From assembly GCF_018100795.1 (NCBI RefSeq), contig NZ_JAGJDY010000004.1:248001-312000 (forward strand): a stretch of 64,000 nucleotides of DNA. The letters run 5' to 3'. The notes beneath the pieces are model-generated. The model was not told the DNA's origin. It searched no databases and saw only the letters and a list, made by a program, of their open reading frames with translations. Origin of the DNA: Alteromonas sp. MMG017. Its GTDB lineage: Bacteria > Pseudomonadota > Gammaproteobacteria > Enterobacterales > Alteromonadaceae. The position numbers were made by a program, and so were the translations under genes. Below, in pieces: positions 1 to 8,610 of the stretch (the stretch's first letter is position 1; each line of letters starts with the position of its first letter).

Positions 1-210
1 CCTGCTATTTTTATCGACTCGGTGTTAAGTCGCATTGAAAGCCTTAAAAAAAGCTGCCCCGACTATAAAGCCTATAAACAACAAATTTCAGAGGCTAAGC
101 CTGCACAAGACGGCTCTACGGCGTTATTTCCCACGCCTTGGCGTCAACAACTCATGATGCTACTTCTGCCAGTCACTGCCGTGAAGCCGTTGAAGCCAGC
201 GGAAGAATAG
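1..210 (+). CDS. C-terminal fragment of an unrecognised protein
   Basis: An open frame runs from the first base of the window to a TAG stop at 208-210, giving the last 69 residues of a protein that begins outside the window. An internal GTG at 22 could be read as a start, but the frame is open upstream of it, so a truncated larger gene is more likely. The tail is lysine- and proline-rich and contains the segment LFPTPWRQQL. I do not recognise the family. It converges on the DUF2805 gene with one base between the stop codons. Confidence 0.45.
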   Translation, partial: PAIFIDSVLSRIESLKKSCPDYKAYKQQISEAKPAQDGSTALFPTPWRQQLMMLLLPVTAVKPLKPAEE

Positions 211-211
211 G

Positions 212-577
212 TTACTTATTCGCACTCTTAGGTTTGTACTGAGAAGGGCAATATCCTCTTTCTACGCCAGCTGGACGTAAAATTTCGTGTTTGGTTTTGC
301 GTCCAGACACTCTTGCTCGCCAATTTTTAAATGTCTTATGCTTTAAATTCTGGCGCATCAGTTTAATAACTTCTTTTTCAGGCAAGCCATATAAGTTTTC
401 GATTGCCTCGAAAGGGGTTCTATCTTCCCACGCCATTTCAATTACGCGAGACTGCTCAACCTCGGTAAGCCGCCCTTTAGACTGACGTTCTAAGGGATAA
501 ATCTCTGTTGGATGCTCTTTTGACGGGCGCTTTTTTGAAGGATGCTCTTCGTTATGTTGCTCTTCGATATATCGCAT
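212..577 (-). CDS. TIGR03643 / DUF2805 family protein
   Basis: This 121-residue protein has a charged, low-complexity N-terminus (about residues 1-40, rich in E, K, R, H and P) followed by the core typical of DUF2805 proteins. The core contains the stretch VIEMAWEDRTPFEAIENLYG, then PEKEVIKLMR, and ends in a basic SGRKTKHEIL segment. The family is small, helical and of unknown biochemical function; in other marine bacteria it is often found near photolyase/cryptochrome-type genes. The segment GLPEKEVIKLMR looks like a helix-turn-helix, so nucleic-acid binding is possible, but that is inference. The N-terminal extension is longer than I expect for the family, so a later start cannot be excluded. 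Confidence 0.75.
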   Translation of the reverse strand: MRYIEEQHNEEHPSKKRPSKEHPTEIYPLERQSKGRLTEVEQSRVIEMAWEDRTPFEAIENLYGLPEKEVIKLMRQNLKHKTFKNWRARVSGRKTKHEILRPAGVERGYCPSQYKPKSANK

Positions 578-661
578 ACTGCTGGCTCTTGTTATTTAAC
601 ACTACTTCTACGCTAATATAGAAAAAATGTTCACCTTACCTAGCCTTACCTAACCTTACAT

Positions 662-2794
662 TTATTTAATCGTTTCGGCAGACATCGTTAGAATGATATC
701 AAGTAAAGCTGCGGCCGCCTTTGCGTCAGAGAGCGCGCGGTGATGCTGCTCCATTTTAATATCGAAATGCCGAGTAAGGTTAGCCAATGAATATGAGGGT
801 AGCCCTGGGTTCACCTTTCGCATTTCTCGAACCGTACACAGCTTAGGTCGTTTGAAAGGCAGCTCTAACCGTGCAAATTCTTGCTTAATGAAGCCATAAT
901 CAAAATTAACGTTGTGCGCCACAAATACCGCCTCGTCGGTAAAGTTAGCAATACTTTCAGCGACTTCTACAAATAATGGGGCATCAGCCACCATATCATC
1001 AGAAATACCGGTAAGGCGTGTGATGGTAGCCGGAATTCGTCGCTGCGGGTTGATCAAGGTTTGATAAGTATCCACCACTTCGCCCGCAACAATTTTCACC
1101 ATGCCAATTTCAGTAATTCGATTGTAGCTGTTGTTGCCCCCTGTGGTTTCAATATCAACCACCACATAAGGCTGGTTAGGATCGCGATGCCAATTTACCG
1201 TAGTAACAGCAACTTCAAACCCTGCACGTTGCAACCTCTGAATAGACACCAATTGATTGCGTCTTAACTGATCACCCGGCGCTTTCACTTCTTCAAAGCG
1301 TAGCTTTTCATCAAACACCATAATGTCAGGGAAGCCGTCGCTTAAAGAGGCAAAATCTTCACTCATCATTCGAAGCAGATTAACGATAGCGCTAAGCTCC
1401 CCGTGCTTGATAAGAGCATCGATAGGTTCAAGCAAGTGGCTGCTCCACATGAATAAGCTATTCACTTTGCCATAGTGGGCTGTCGCCATTTTGTGCAAGT
1501 GGTGGCGAAACTTATCTTTGCTATCTAACCGTTCAAATAAGGCTTCAATACTGCCACCAAAACGGGCATAAAAGTTGTTTTGTTTAAGTGATAGTGGCCG
1601 CCTGTCAAACTCAGTGACTAGCGTATCTTCTTCATATAACTGTGCCCAAAAGGTTAGCCCAAACAAGCTGCGCCATAATCGGTTCTCGGTACGCCAACCA
1701 GTAATACCCAAGCGTTTATAATGGGCTAATACGCCACGCTCTACCTGTTGATTCTGGCTAACATCAATATCAATAGTGCGGCTTGCATTTCTTAGCATAT
1801 CGGTCACTGCACTGGTGCGCTTTTTATGGTATTTCCTAGCGTAAAAATCTTCAGCAAATGCCAGCAGCGTATCGGAAGGTGGCGAATCGATAATGTGTTC
1901 TAGCACTTCCTTAACACTATCGATGTTGCCGTCTTTATAGCTTTCTCTAATCCATTTCTCTTTCGCTTTATCGCTTTGAGCTTGATATAGCAAAAGAAGC
2001 GCCTGTTCTCGGTGCTCGCCTAGTAACTTTAACGCTAATGCATACAGAAACTGATCGCGATAAAACGTAGCCGATACGCCATCGCTGTTGGGGAAGGAGT
2101 CTTGGGCTAATGCATTAGCTTGTGCTGACGAAAGAAAAGGGAGCTTTTCTAATTGGTTTGCATAAAACCAGGCTGCTTCAGCATCTGCTTTACTGTCGAA
2201 ACGGGTAATGTCTGACACTGAATCGCCCCGCGTACGCATGACGCCTAAGTCGCGCATAGAGAATTGATTTAGCCTACCTTTGGTATTGCCAAAATAAAGG
2301 AATAATAAAAATTTTAGCGGTGCATCAAACAAACACACTAAGTAGGTATGCTCATTTAGCCCTTCAGGCCAGCCATGCTGATTGATACAGGCTTCTAAGC
2401 GCGAGACAAGCACGGGCTTAGTTAATGATGCCAAACCTTGAGTGGCACCGTATTCACCTAACAACCTTAAAATCGCGTCTTTGGTCAGTACGCCTGCAAT
2501 ATCTTGTAGCGAAGCATGGTGCAAATCGCCGAACCACTTAGCTTCAATCAGTTCATCAATTTGCTGCTGAGGGTTCCCTATTTCTGCATAAGAAAACTGT
2601 GATCTATCAATGACCGCATATTTACGATTAGCCGCACGCACGATGATGCATTGCTTATCAGCATCTAGCTGGTTAAAGCTTTCTATAAAGTCACGCGCGT
2701 TATCGCTTAACAACGCAGCATTCGCCCCTTTAAAGAATGCTAAGAATTCAAAAAAGTGGGCTAAGTAATATCGTGGTGGCAAATCTTTTCGCAT
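662..2794 (-). CDS. FAN1-like VRR-NUC nuclease fused to a DEDDh 3'-5' exonuclease
   Basis: This 710-residue protein joins two nuclease modules. Residues 1 to about 480 resemble the helical N-terminal and TPR-like parts of bacterial FAN1 nucleases. The VRR-NUC active site follows: GFPDI with D490, then E502 and K504 in EEVK, the PD-(D/E)xK arrangement. From about residue 543 a complete DnaQ-like DEDDh exonuclease begins: D547 and E549 in VVDIETTGG, D632 in AHNVNFDYGF, and H685 with D690 in HHRALSD. FAN1 enzymes are structure-specific 5' flap and interstrand-crosslink repair nucleases; DEDDh domains remove 3' nucleotides. A plausible role is processing both strand polarities at damaged or branched DNA in the cytoplasm. 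All catalytic residues I can check are present. The gene stands alone between the DUF2805 and CPXCG genes, so the context does not help. Confidence 0.85.
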   Translation of the reverse strand: MRKDLPPRYYLAHFFEFLAFFKGANAALLSDNARDFIESFNQLDADKQCIIVRAANRKYAVIDRSQFSYAEIGNPQQQIDELIEAKWFGDLHHASLQDIAGVLTKDAILRLLGEYGATQGLASLTKPVLVSRLEACINQHGWPEGLNEHTYLVCLFDAPLKFLLFLYFGNTKGRLNQFSMRDLGVMRTRGDSVSDITRFDSKADAEAAWFYANQLEKLPFLSSAQANALAQDSFPNSDGVSATFYRDQFLYALALKLLGEHREQALLLLYQAQSDKAKEKWIRESYKDGNIDSVKEVLEHIIDSPPSDTLLAFAEDFYARKYHKKRTSAVTDMLRNASRTIDIDVSQNQQVERGVLAHYKRLGITGWRTENRLWRSLFGLTFWAQLYEEDTLVTEFDRRPLSLKQNNFYARFGGSIEALFERLDSKDKFRHHLHKMATAHYGKVNSLFMWSSHLLEPIDALIKHGELSAIVNLLRMMSEDFASLSDGFPDIMVFDEKLRFEEVKAPGDQLRRNQLVSIQRLQRAGFEVAVTTVNWHRDPNQPYVVVDIETTGGNNSYNRITEIGMVKIVAGEVVDTYQTLINPQRRIPATITRLTGISDDMVADAPLFVEVAESIANFTDEAVFVAHNVNFDYGFIKQEFARLELPFKRPKLCTVREMRKVNPGLPSYSLANLTRHFDIKMEQHHRALSDAKAAAALLDIILTMSAETIK

Positions 2795-2995
2795 TATAAA
2801 ACCAAACTATTGCATACTTGATTAGTGTATATTTATACAGCCCTATTATTCAACCTTTTCCCTTTTTATTTCATGCGCGGGTGCACGGGCTTTTGCGTAG
2901 TGGTTTGTTAAGTCACAATGCTAAGTTGGCAGTCAATCCAGTTTTCTACTTTACTCGTAATAACTATCACAACGTAATTCACATACGAGGAAATC

Positions 2996-3187
2996 ATGAG
3001 CTTAACGAGATCGATGGAATTCTCTTGCCCCTATTGCATGGCAGCCAATGATGTAGAAATTGACGAGGTTAATGATGTTGGTCAGGTGCAGGTACTTGAT
3101 TGCCAAGTATGTTGCCAACCTATTGAACTTGGCGTCTATCAACAAGGCGAAGACTTAACTATTATTGCGGAGCAGGAAAATGCCTGA
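2996..3187 (+). CDS. CPXCG-motif cysteine-rich zinc-ribbon protein
   Basis: A 63-residue protein with two cysteine knuckles, CPYC at about residues 11-14 and CQVCC at about 36-40, spaced as in a zinc ribbon. It matches the small CPXCG-motif cysteine-rich family, whose function is not established. The first knuckle is CPYC rather than the named CPXCG form. A good ribosome-binding site (ACGAGGAA) lies just upstream of the ATG. The 3' end overlaps the flavin reductase start (3180) by 8 bases, so the two genes are probably co-transcribed and translationally coupled. Confidence 0.8.
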   Translation: MSLTRSMEFSCPYCMAANDVEIDEVNDVGQVQVLDCQVCCQPIELGVYQQGEDLTIIAEQENA

Positions 3188-3878
3188 CAGTAGTACCCAC
3201 TTTTCGTTGCAAGACATCAATGCACTGCCACAACGTTATCGCGCCAACTTTATAAATAGCTTATCAGGCTTTAAATCTTCCTCTTTACTTGGCACTACCG
3301 ATGGCCGATTCAACAACTTAGCGATTATTAGTTCTGTGGTTCATGTGGGGGCCAACCCACCATTGCTGGGCATTATTATGCGTCCGCACACTGTACAGCG
3401 AGATTCTCTATCCAATATTAAGCAGCAAGGCGTGTTCACGTTAAATCATGTTCACACGAGCTGGACTGACAAAGCGCATCAAACGTCTGCACGGTACGAT
3501 AATGGAGTGAGTGAGTTCGAAGAGGTCGGGCTAACGCCCTGGTTTAGTGACACATTCAGCGCGCCTTACGTTAAAGAAAGCGCAGTAAAGATGGGGTTGA
3601 AAGTAGAACAGCATTTTACGTTGTGTAATCAAACCGAAATGATTATAGGTGAAATTCAAGAGGTCTTTATTACTGAGCGAAGCAATGCCCAGAGTGCTGC
3701 CCCTGAAAATACCAATCCAAAAAATGCTATCGCCGAAGATGGTTATGTTGATATTGAATCATTGCAAACCTCGTGCATTTCGGGGCTAGACACTTATCAC
3801 AGTACGCATAAGATAGCCCAATATGCTTATGCTAAACCCAACGAGCCTTTAACAAAGACGAGCATAACTAAAAAATAA
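3180..3878 (+). CDS. Flavin reductase-like (FMN-binding split barrel) family protein
   Basis: The product is 232 residues from the ATG at 3180; a GTG at 3165 would add five residues with no gain. The N-terminal half resembles the DIM6/NTAB flavin reductase-like family: a split-barrel FMN site around SGFKSSSLLGTTDG, NNLAIISSVVHVGANPPLLG and MRPHTVQRDSLSNIK. These proteins bind FMN and often reduce flavins with NAD(P)H or serve as oxidoreductases of unknown substrate. The C-terminal part (from about residue 165) is more variable and low in recognisable motifs. The start lies inside the end of the preceding CPXCG gene, suggesting coupling. The exact substrate cannot be told from the sequence. 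Confidence 0.8.
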   Translation: MPDSSTHFSLQDINALPQRYRANFINSLSGFKSSSLLGTTDGRFNNLAIISSVVHVGANPPLLGIIMRPHTVQRDSLSNIKQQGVFTLNHVHTSWTDKAHQTSARYDNGVSEFEEVGLTPWFSDTFSAPYVKESAVKMGLKVEQHFTLCNQTEMIIGEIQEVFITERSNAQSAAPENTNPKNAIAEDGYVDIESLQTSCISGLDTYHSTHKIAQYAYAKPNEPLTKTSITKK

Positions 3879-4048
3879 TTCATGTTTAGCAACTGGCGCA
3901 TAAATTAACGGCGCGTATATGCCATATAACATTGATTTTGCTAGCTGTTCAGGCGTTGTTCAGGTGGCAACAGTTAATCTATATCAACAAATCTTTATTG
4001 CTTTGTGTTAGATCCAAACGCCACGGGTTATAGTATAATTAGAATATT

Positions 4049-4074
4049 CAAAACCTGCCTTGCGGCAGGTTTTT
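4049..4074 (+). terminator. Rho-independent terminator after the flavin reductase gene
   Basis: A stem AAACCTGCC / GGCAGGTTT with a short TTGC-type loop is followed by a T run. It lies 170 bases beyond the flavin reductase stop and upstream of the HiPIP gene, so it probably ends the CPXCG-flavin reductase transcript. Confidence 0.7.
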
Positions 4075-4099
4075 GCGTTTTAGGCGCTGAGTAAAAAAG

Positions 4100-4118
4100 A
4101 ATCATTATCGTTATTATC
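4100..4118 (+). promoter_or_regulatory. Possible Fur-type box upstream of the HiPIP gene
   Basis: The 19 bases AATCATTATCGTTATTATC agree with the classical 19-bp Fur consensus at 13 positions by my hand alignment. The site ends 16 bases before the HiPIP start codon, just ahead of the ribosome-binding site GGAGAG. AT-rich sequence can give such matches by chance, so this is tentative. Confidence 0.3.
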
Positions 4119-4134
4119 TCAATTGGAGAGAATT

Positions 4135-4428
4135 ATGAAGTCTGTAAACCGTCGTGACTTTCTGAAATTGTCAGGTACATCTTTGATAGGCCTAACGTTA
4201 GGAAGCGTTGCGTTACGTGCTAATGCGCAAGAACAATTACAAGCAGATGATCCAAGCGCGAAAGCATTAAACTATACTGCGGCGTCTACTGTAGACGGTG
4301 CTAAATGTAATAACTGCATGTACATTCAAGGTGCCGACGGTGAACAACACCGCCCTTGTGCCATATTCCCTAACAAATTGGTTAACGCCAATGGTTGGTG
4401 TAGTGCGTGGGTTAAACGCCCAGGCTAA
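4135..4428 (+). CDS. High-potential iron-sulfur protein (HiPIP), Tat-exported
   Basis: The product is 97 residues from the ATG at 4135, which has the ribosome-binding site GGAGAG; a TTG at 4123 overlaps that site and is unlikely. The N-terminus carries a twin-arginine signal (RRDFLKLSG, Arg6-Arg7) with cleavage expected after ANA near residue 31. Mature cysteines at 58, 61, 75 and 89, arranged C-x2-C-x13-C-x13-C, are those that ligate the single 4Fe-4S cluster of HiPIPs. These are small periplasmic electron carriers that donate to terminal oxidases or photosynthetic reaction centres; no photosynthesis genes are seen here, so a respiratory role is more likely. The gene is monocistronic, with a strong terminator after it. 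Confidence 0.9.
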   Translation: MKSVNRRDFLKLSGTSLIGLTLGSVALRANAQEQLQADDPSAKALNYTAASTVDGAKCNNCMYIQGADGEQHRPCAIFPNKLVNANGWCSAWVKRPG

Positions 4429-4443
4429 TAAAGCGAATTATTG

Positions 4444-4493
4444 AAAAAGCCCCAGTCTCGCGCACATATGAAGCGACACTGGGGCTTTTTTTT
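4444..4493 (+). terminator. Rho-independent terminator after the HiPIP gene
   Basis: A stem AAAGCCCCAGT / ACTGGGGCTTT with a 21-base loop is followed by eight T residues. The A run on the left side means it can also work for the convergent amidase gene. Confidence 0.85.
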
Positions 4494-4520
4494 GCCATTA
4501 CATTAAGCTGTTTAAACTAA

Positions 4521-6179
4521 CTACAACCCTTTCACAGCCTTTAACAACTCGGGGTTATGTAGGCGGCTTGGTAATAAACCAGGCTTTATATACGCCCCGT
4601 GCTTCGCTTGAAATATACTGCCAATGCGTAACACTTTTTCATCGTCCCATTGCTTGCCAATAAAGCTGATCCCCACCGGAAGATTTTTAACCTCACCCGC
4701 GGGCACTGTAAGGTGCGGGTAACCGGCAATAGCCGCCAAATACCCAATACCAATAAAGCCCATTGGGGAGTGATCGCCATACACGCCATCAATCAGAAAA
4801 GCGGGGCTATTTGAAGGTGCCACAAGTACATCAACCTTGTGCTCTGCCATTAAGGCATCAATACCATTCTGTTTAGCGGTTTCCCTCACTAGCGCTAACG
4901 CTGAGGTGTACTTTTGGCTCTTGGTATCGTCTGTGTTCACGGCCTTTTCGAATATATCTTGATTAAATAGCGCGAGCTCTCGAGTGCTAGCTTGATTGTA
5001 AGTGATAAGTTCCGACAAGCTGCGCACAGGAATATCCGCAGGGCTATTTTCAAGGTATTCGTTTATCGTGTAATGAAACTCGCTGAGTAACACTTGATAA
5101 GAGTCTGCCCAAAAGCTTTCAGGTTGTTTGAAATCGCTAATTTCCACCAGTTCAGCACCTGCGGCAGTTAAGCTACTTAGGGCTTTTTCATAAGTAGAAA
5201 GCACATGAGGGTTATCACCTTGACGATATCGCACAACGCCAACACGCACGCCTTTTAAATCGCTCGCTAACATGCTTTGCTGCGGCGCGCTAAGCATATG
5301 CTTACTAGCGTCTTTAGTGGCGCTGTCTTTGGGATCTACACCTGCCATCACTGAAGCCATTAACCATGCATCGTTAACATTTGCGGTCATAGGGCCTGCG
5401 GTATCTTGGGTATACGAGATGGGTACAATGTGGGTACGCGATAATAGCCCAACGGTGGGTTTAAAACCTACAATACCGTTCATTGAAGAAGGGCAAATAA
5501 TAGAACCGTTGGTTTCAGTGCCCACCGCTAAAGATGCCAAACGCAATGCCATCGCAGCACCAGAACCAGACGAAGAGCCACACGCACTACGAGACAACAT
5601 ATGCGGGTTTCGGGTTAGCCCGCCTACGGCGCTCCAACCACTAATAGAAGATTCAGACCGAAAGTTAGCCCATTCAGATAGGTTAGTTTTACCTAACACA
5701 ATGGCGCCCGCAGCTTTTAGGCGAGCCACAATAGGGGCATCTCGCTTTGTATCATTATTAACAAGCGCCATCGCGCCTGCGGTAGTCGGTAGCTCGCTGG
5801 TTTCAATATTGTCTTTCAGTAAAACAGGCAGACCAAACAGCGGCCCTTTTCGCATTCTATTTTTACGTGCCAAATCAGCCGCTTTTGCCTCTTCAATAGC
5901 ATTGGGGTTGAGTGCCAAAATACTATTTACATCACCATCAAGCTTTTCGATTCTAGCAAGATAGCCCTTTACTAACGCCTCAGACGATAATTCACCTGCT
6001 GCTATTGCCTGCGCTTGCTCTAGTGCAGATTTATCTAACCAAGACGTCACTGGCGCCGAAACAGCGCCATCGTCTGAACGTCCAATAGATGTATTTTTTG
6101 TGGTCGTCTGCGATGGTGCACATGCTGTGCAAAGTAATATAGCGGCGGCGTAAAAAAGCGTAACCCTCATGTGTTTCAT
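4521..6179 (-). CDS. Amidase-signature family amidase, probable lipoprotein or secreted
   Basis: The product is about 552 residues from the ATG at 6179; an upstream extension of 31 residues is possible but would bury the signal sequence. The N-terminus MKHMRVTLFYAAAILLCTAC resembles a lipoprotein signal, although the lipobox (CTAC) is not canonical. The amidase signature is clear: the catalytic Lys in GLPVLLKDNIET, the glycine/serine loop CGSSSGSGAA, and the Ser nucleophile region GTETNGSIICPSS, forming the Ser-cisSer-Lys triad. Family members hydrolyse amide bonds in diverse substrates, and substrate cannot be predicted here. Export suggests an amide or peptide-like compound outside the cytoplasm. 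The gene is single, convergent with the HiPIP gene. Confidence 0.88.
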   Translation of the reverse strand: MKHMRVTLFYAAAILLCTACAPSQTTTKNTSIGRSDDGAVSAPVTSWLDKSALEQAQAIAAGELSSEALVKGYLARIEKLDGDVNSILALNPNAIEEAKAADLARKNRMRKGPLFGLPVLLKDNIETSELPTTAGAMALVNNDTKRDAPIVARLKAAGAIVLGKTNLSEWANFRSESSISGWSAVGGLTRNPHMLSRSACGSSSGSGAAMALRLASLAVGTETNGSIICPSSMNGIVGFKPTVGLLSRTHIVPISYTQDTAGPMTANVNDAWLMASVMAGVDPKDSATKDASKHMLSAPQQSMLASDLKGVRVGVVRYRQGDNPHVLSTYEKALSSLTAAGAELVEISDFKQPESFWADSYQVLLSEFHYTINEYLENSPADIPVRSLSELITYNQASTRELALFNQDIFEKAVNTDDTKSQKYTSALALVRETAKQNGIDALMAEHKVDVLVAPSNSPAFLIDGVYGDHSPMGFIGIGYLAAIAGYPHLTVPAGEVKNLPVGISFIGKQWDDEKVLRIGSIFQAKHGAYIKPGLLPSRLHNPELLKAVKGL

Positions 6180-6340
6180 CCCCAAGTTCTTAAGATATCT
6201 GCATTTTAGTTTTGAATATCTTAGTAGTGCATAGAAACGATTACTACGCAATACGTGGCTAACTAGGTTCAAACCTTCATTTTATTCGGCAAACGCGACA
6301 AATGAAGACATAACAGATTGAAATGCGAGCCTTATTGCTG

Positions 6341-6398
6341 TGATTGAGGGGCTTGGGTTATGGGGCTTTGATTATGAGGCTTTGGTTATAAGGCGGGG
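6341..6398. repeat. Degenerate short tandem repeat between the amidase and solute-binding protein genes
   Basis: About four imperfect units built on TTATGGGGCTTTG (for example TTATGGGGCTTTG, TTATGAGGCTTTGG, TTATAAGGCGGGG) follow one another. No open frame or clear regulatory role is visible. Confidence 0.4.
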
Positions 6399-6449
6399 AG
6401 TTTGAAGATAGTAAGTAGAAAACCGCGAAGAGCGACTATTCAATGAAGC

Positions 6450-7217
6450 TTAATTCAGTTTTTTAGCAGGTTGCGCAGGCAGTTCTTCAATAAAATTAAA
6501 TAGACCAAATTCATCAAGTAAAGATTGGTAACGCCCGTCTTTTATAAATTGAGCCAATACGCTATTAAACTCGTTTCTTAATTGCTCATCGCGAATGGCC
6601 GCACTGTAGGAGGAAACAGGGAACAACTCATGTATTTTTGTATCGTGTTGCTTTTCGACAGGCAACTGATGTTTAACGTATTGAAAAATATTTCTATCAA
6701 GCACCGCAACATCCACACTGCCAAGCAGTAGCAAATTGACCTGCCTTTCTTGTTGAGCAAGCTCCATATAGTTTTTTTGATGGGCTAGTGTATTTTTAAA
6801 CTCTTCACCTAATACCGATATTGCCGTTTGAAAAGCAATCACGCTATGGCCGAGTAAGTCTTCTATTTCGTTAATTTCCAAGTTTCTGTCAGTACGGCTT
6901 ACCGCAACATTTTGATAATAAACGTAGGCATCAGTCAGTATAGCTGGGTCAATATCGTGGCCAGGGTTTAAGGTTAGCCCTATATCCATCCCGCCTTTTT
7001 TCACTAGGCTGGCGGTACGGCCAAAGGGAACATAAATAGGCGACATGTCATGCCCCATTTCCAGCAATATTGCCCGCACTAGTTCTAACTCAAAGCCTGA
7101 ATCTTGTTCTGAGATAACATAGGGAGGTTTTGTCCAACCCACGACCACTTCAATTTGCTTTGCAAATGCGGCGTGTGAAGAGAACAAAATAATTAAAAGT
7201 ACAACAATATAGTGCAT
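6450..7217 (-). CDS. Periplasmic solute-binding protein, SBP_bac_3 type
   Basis: A 255-residue protein with a cleavable signal peptide (about residues 1-19, ending SHAAFA). The mature part resembles the family 3 extracellular solute-binding fold seen in amino-acid ABC receptors: VVVGWTKPPYVI near the N-terminus, GFELELVRAILLEMGHD, and a late DEFGLFNF segment. No permease or ATPase genes lie beside it, so it is an orphan binding protein that may work with a remote transporter or as a sensor. It is on its own transcript in the opposite direction to prmA. The ligand is unknown; many orphan proteins of this kind in Alteromonadales are described only as substrate-binding domain proteins. Confidence 0.8.
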   Translation of the reverse strand: MHYIVVLLIILFSSHAAFAKQIEVVVGWTKPPYVISEQDSGFELELVRAILLEMGHDMSPIYVPFGRTASLVKKGGMDIGLTLNPGHDIDPAILTDAYVYYQNVAVSRTDRNLEINEIEDLLGHSVIAFQTAISVLGEEFKNTLAHQKNYMELAQQERQVNLLLLGSVDVAVLDRNIFQYVKHQLPVEKQHDTKIHELFPVSSYSAAIRDEQLRNEFNSVLAQFIKDGRYQSLLDEFGLFNFIEELPAQPAKKLN

Positions 7218-7493
7218 AAGGCGAAATGGTAATGGAACACGTATTAACTATAAACACTTGCCAATAAATAACCATTCGCCAAAAGACTTAATGATTTCAA
7301 AAACCCTTTAAAAACAGAAGCTAAGAAACATGCGCTTTATACTTAAGTTTGATAAAAAAAGACGCTTTCACATGAAAATACTGGATAAAACGCCCAAACG
7401 AACGGCTAATTCGCGCGTTACTGCCAGCATTATGATTTCGCTTTAACTAGCCAAGCGGTACAATATAGCCAAACCCTTTGAACATGTGTGAAT

Positions 7494-8375
7494 ATGGCCT
7501 GGCTACAGTTACGAATAAATACCTCCTCAGAATATGCTGAATCAATTGGCGATATGCTTAGTGCCAATGGTTCGCAAGCTGTAACCTACGTAGACGCGAA
7601 AGACACGCCTATGTACGAGCCCAAGCCCGGCGAAATCATGCTGTGGCCCGACACGCAAGTGGTGGGTTTATTTGAAGCCACCGATGACATGAAAGCCATC
7701 ATCAAACGATTAGGCAAAGCGCGCATTCTAGGTTCAGATTTTAAATACAAACTAGAGCCCCTTGAGGATAAAGACTGGGAGCGTGAGTGGATGGATAACT
7801 TCCACCCCATGCAATTTGGTACCCGCTTGTGGATTTGTCCAAGCTGGCGTGATGTACCAGACCCTAATGCCGTTAACGTTATGCTAGACCCAGGTCTTGC
7901 CTTTGGAACGGGTACTCACCCTACTACTGCCCTTTGCTTACGTTGGTTAGACGGTATAGACGTTGCCGATAAAGTGGTTGTGGATTTTGGTTGTGGCTCA
8001 GGCATTTTAGCCCTAGCGGCACTTAAATTAGGTGCTAAACGGGTAGTTGCTATTGATATCGACCCGCAAGCCCTTCAAGCCACACAAGAAAATGCCCGCC
8101 GTAACGGTGTTGAAGATAGACTGGATGTATTCTTGCCCGCTGATCAGCCCACACTAGAGGCCGATGTAGTGATGGCGAATATATTGTCTGGGCCACTTCT
8201 AGAACTTCAAGATGTTATTTCATCTTACTGCAAACCGTCGGGCTTACTCGTCCTTTCGGGCATTCTTGCCGAACAAGTAACCAAAATTGAAGCTGCCTAC
8301 ACCCGAGATTTCGCCCTTGATGAGAGTGCGATTGATGGAGAATGGGCACGAGTGTCTGGTAAAAAACACGCCTAA
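7494..8375 (+). CDS. prmA: Ribosomal protein L11 methyltransferase
   Basis: PrmA trimethylates ribosomal protein L11 with S-adenosylmethionine. The 293-residue product starts [10 protein letters not shown], as in other PrmA proteins, favouring the ATG at 7494 over the GTG at 7488. The N-terminal substrate-recognition domain covers about residues 1-100. The linker WICPSW is followed by [15 protein letters not shown] and the SAM-binding [20 protein letters not shown] near residues 160-180. The late NILSGPL segment stands in the position of the family's NPPY-like motif. It precedes dusB-fis, the usual order in gammaproteobacteria, with about 235 bases between them that hold a promoter, so prmA is probably transcribed separately. 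Confidence 0.96.
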   Translation: MAWLQLRINTSSEYAESIGDMLSANGSQAVTYVDAKDTPMYEPKPGEIMLWPDTQVVGLFEATDDMKAIIKRLGKARILGSDFKYKLEPLEDKDWEREWMDNFHPMQFGTRLWICPSWRDVPDPNAVNVMLDPGLAFGTGTHPTTALCLRWLDGIDVADKVVVDFGCGSGILALAALKLGAKRVVAIDIDPQALQATQENARRNGVEDRLDVFLPADQPTLEADVVMANILSGPLLELQDVISSYCKPSGLLVLSGILAEQVTKIEAAYTRDFALDESAIDGEWARVSGKKHA

Positions 8376-8526
8376 ATGTAAATTTTTTGTCTTTCAATGC
8401 CTTTCAATTCGCGGCCTTTAAGAGAATTGCACAAAATTCACTCTGCAAAACAGTGATAGATAGCTAATGTTACAGTTTTTTTTCACTGTCAAGCCCATAG
8501 AGTGAAATTTTGTGTGATTTTTAGCC

Positions 8527-8562
8527 TTTTCAAGTATTGCGAAAACACGTACACTTAGCGCC
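8527..8562 (+). promoter_or_regulatory. Probable dusB-fis promoter with GC-rich discriminator
   Basis: A -35-like TTTTCA (8527-8532) and a -10-like TACACT (8550-8555) are separated by 17 bases. The -10 is followed by TAGCGCCCCG. The GC-rich discriminator is the feature that makes the enteric dusB-fis promoter sensitive to ppGpp and growth rate, so similar control is plausible. No start site has been mapped. Confidence 0.5.
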
Positions 8563-8610
8563 CCGTTTTAGCCGGGTGTATAAATTCTGTGCAGTTCTAG
8601 ATGGCGAAAT

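Noticed and set aside
4034-4039. A perfect TATAAT as a promoter for the HiPIP gene
   Set aside because: It has no good -35 at 16-18 bases, and a terminator hairpin begins 10 bases later, so a transcript from here would stop at once.
5272-5964. A 230-codon plus-strand frame opposite the amidase gene
   Set aside because: It lies wholly within the amidase gene on the other strand and has no recognisable protein features; it is a by-product of amidase codon use.
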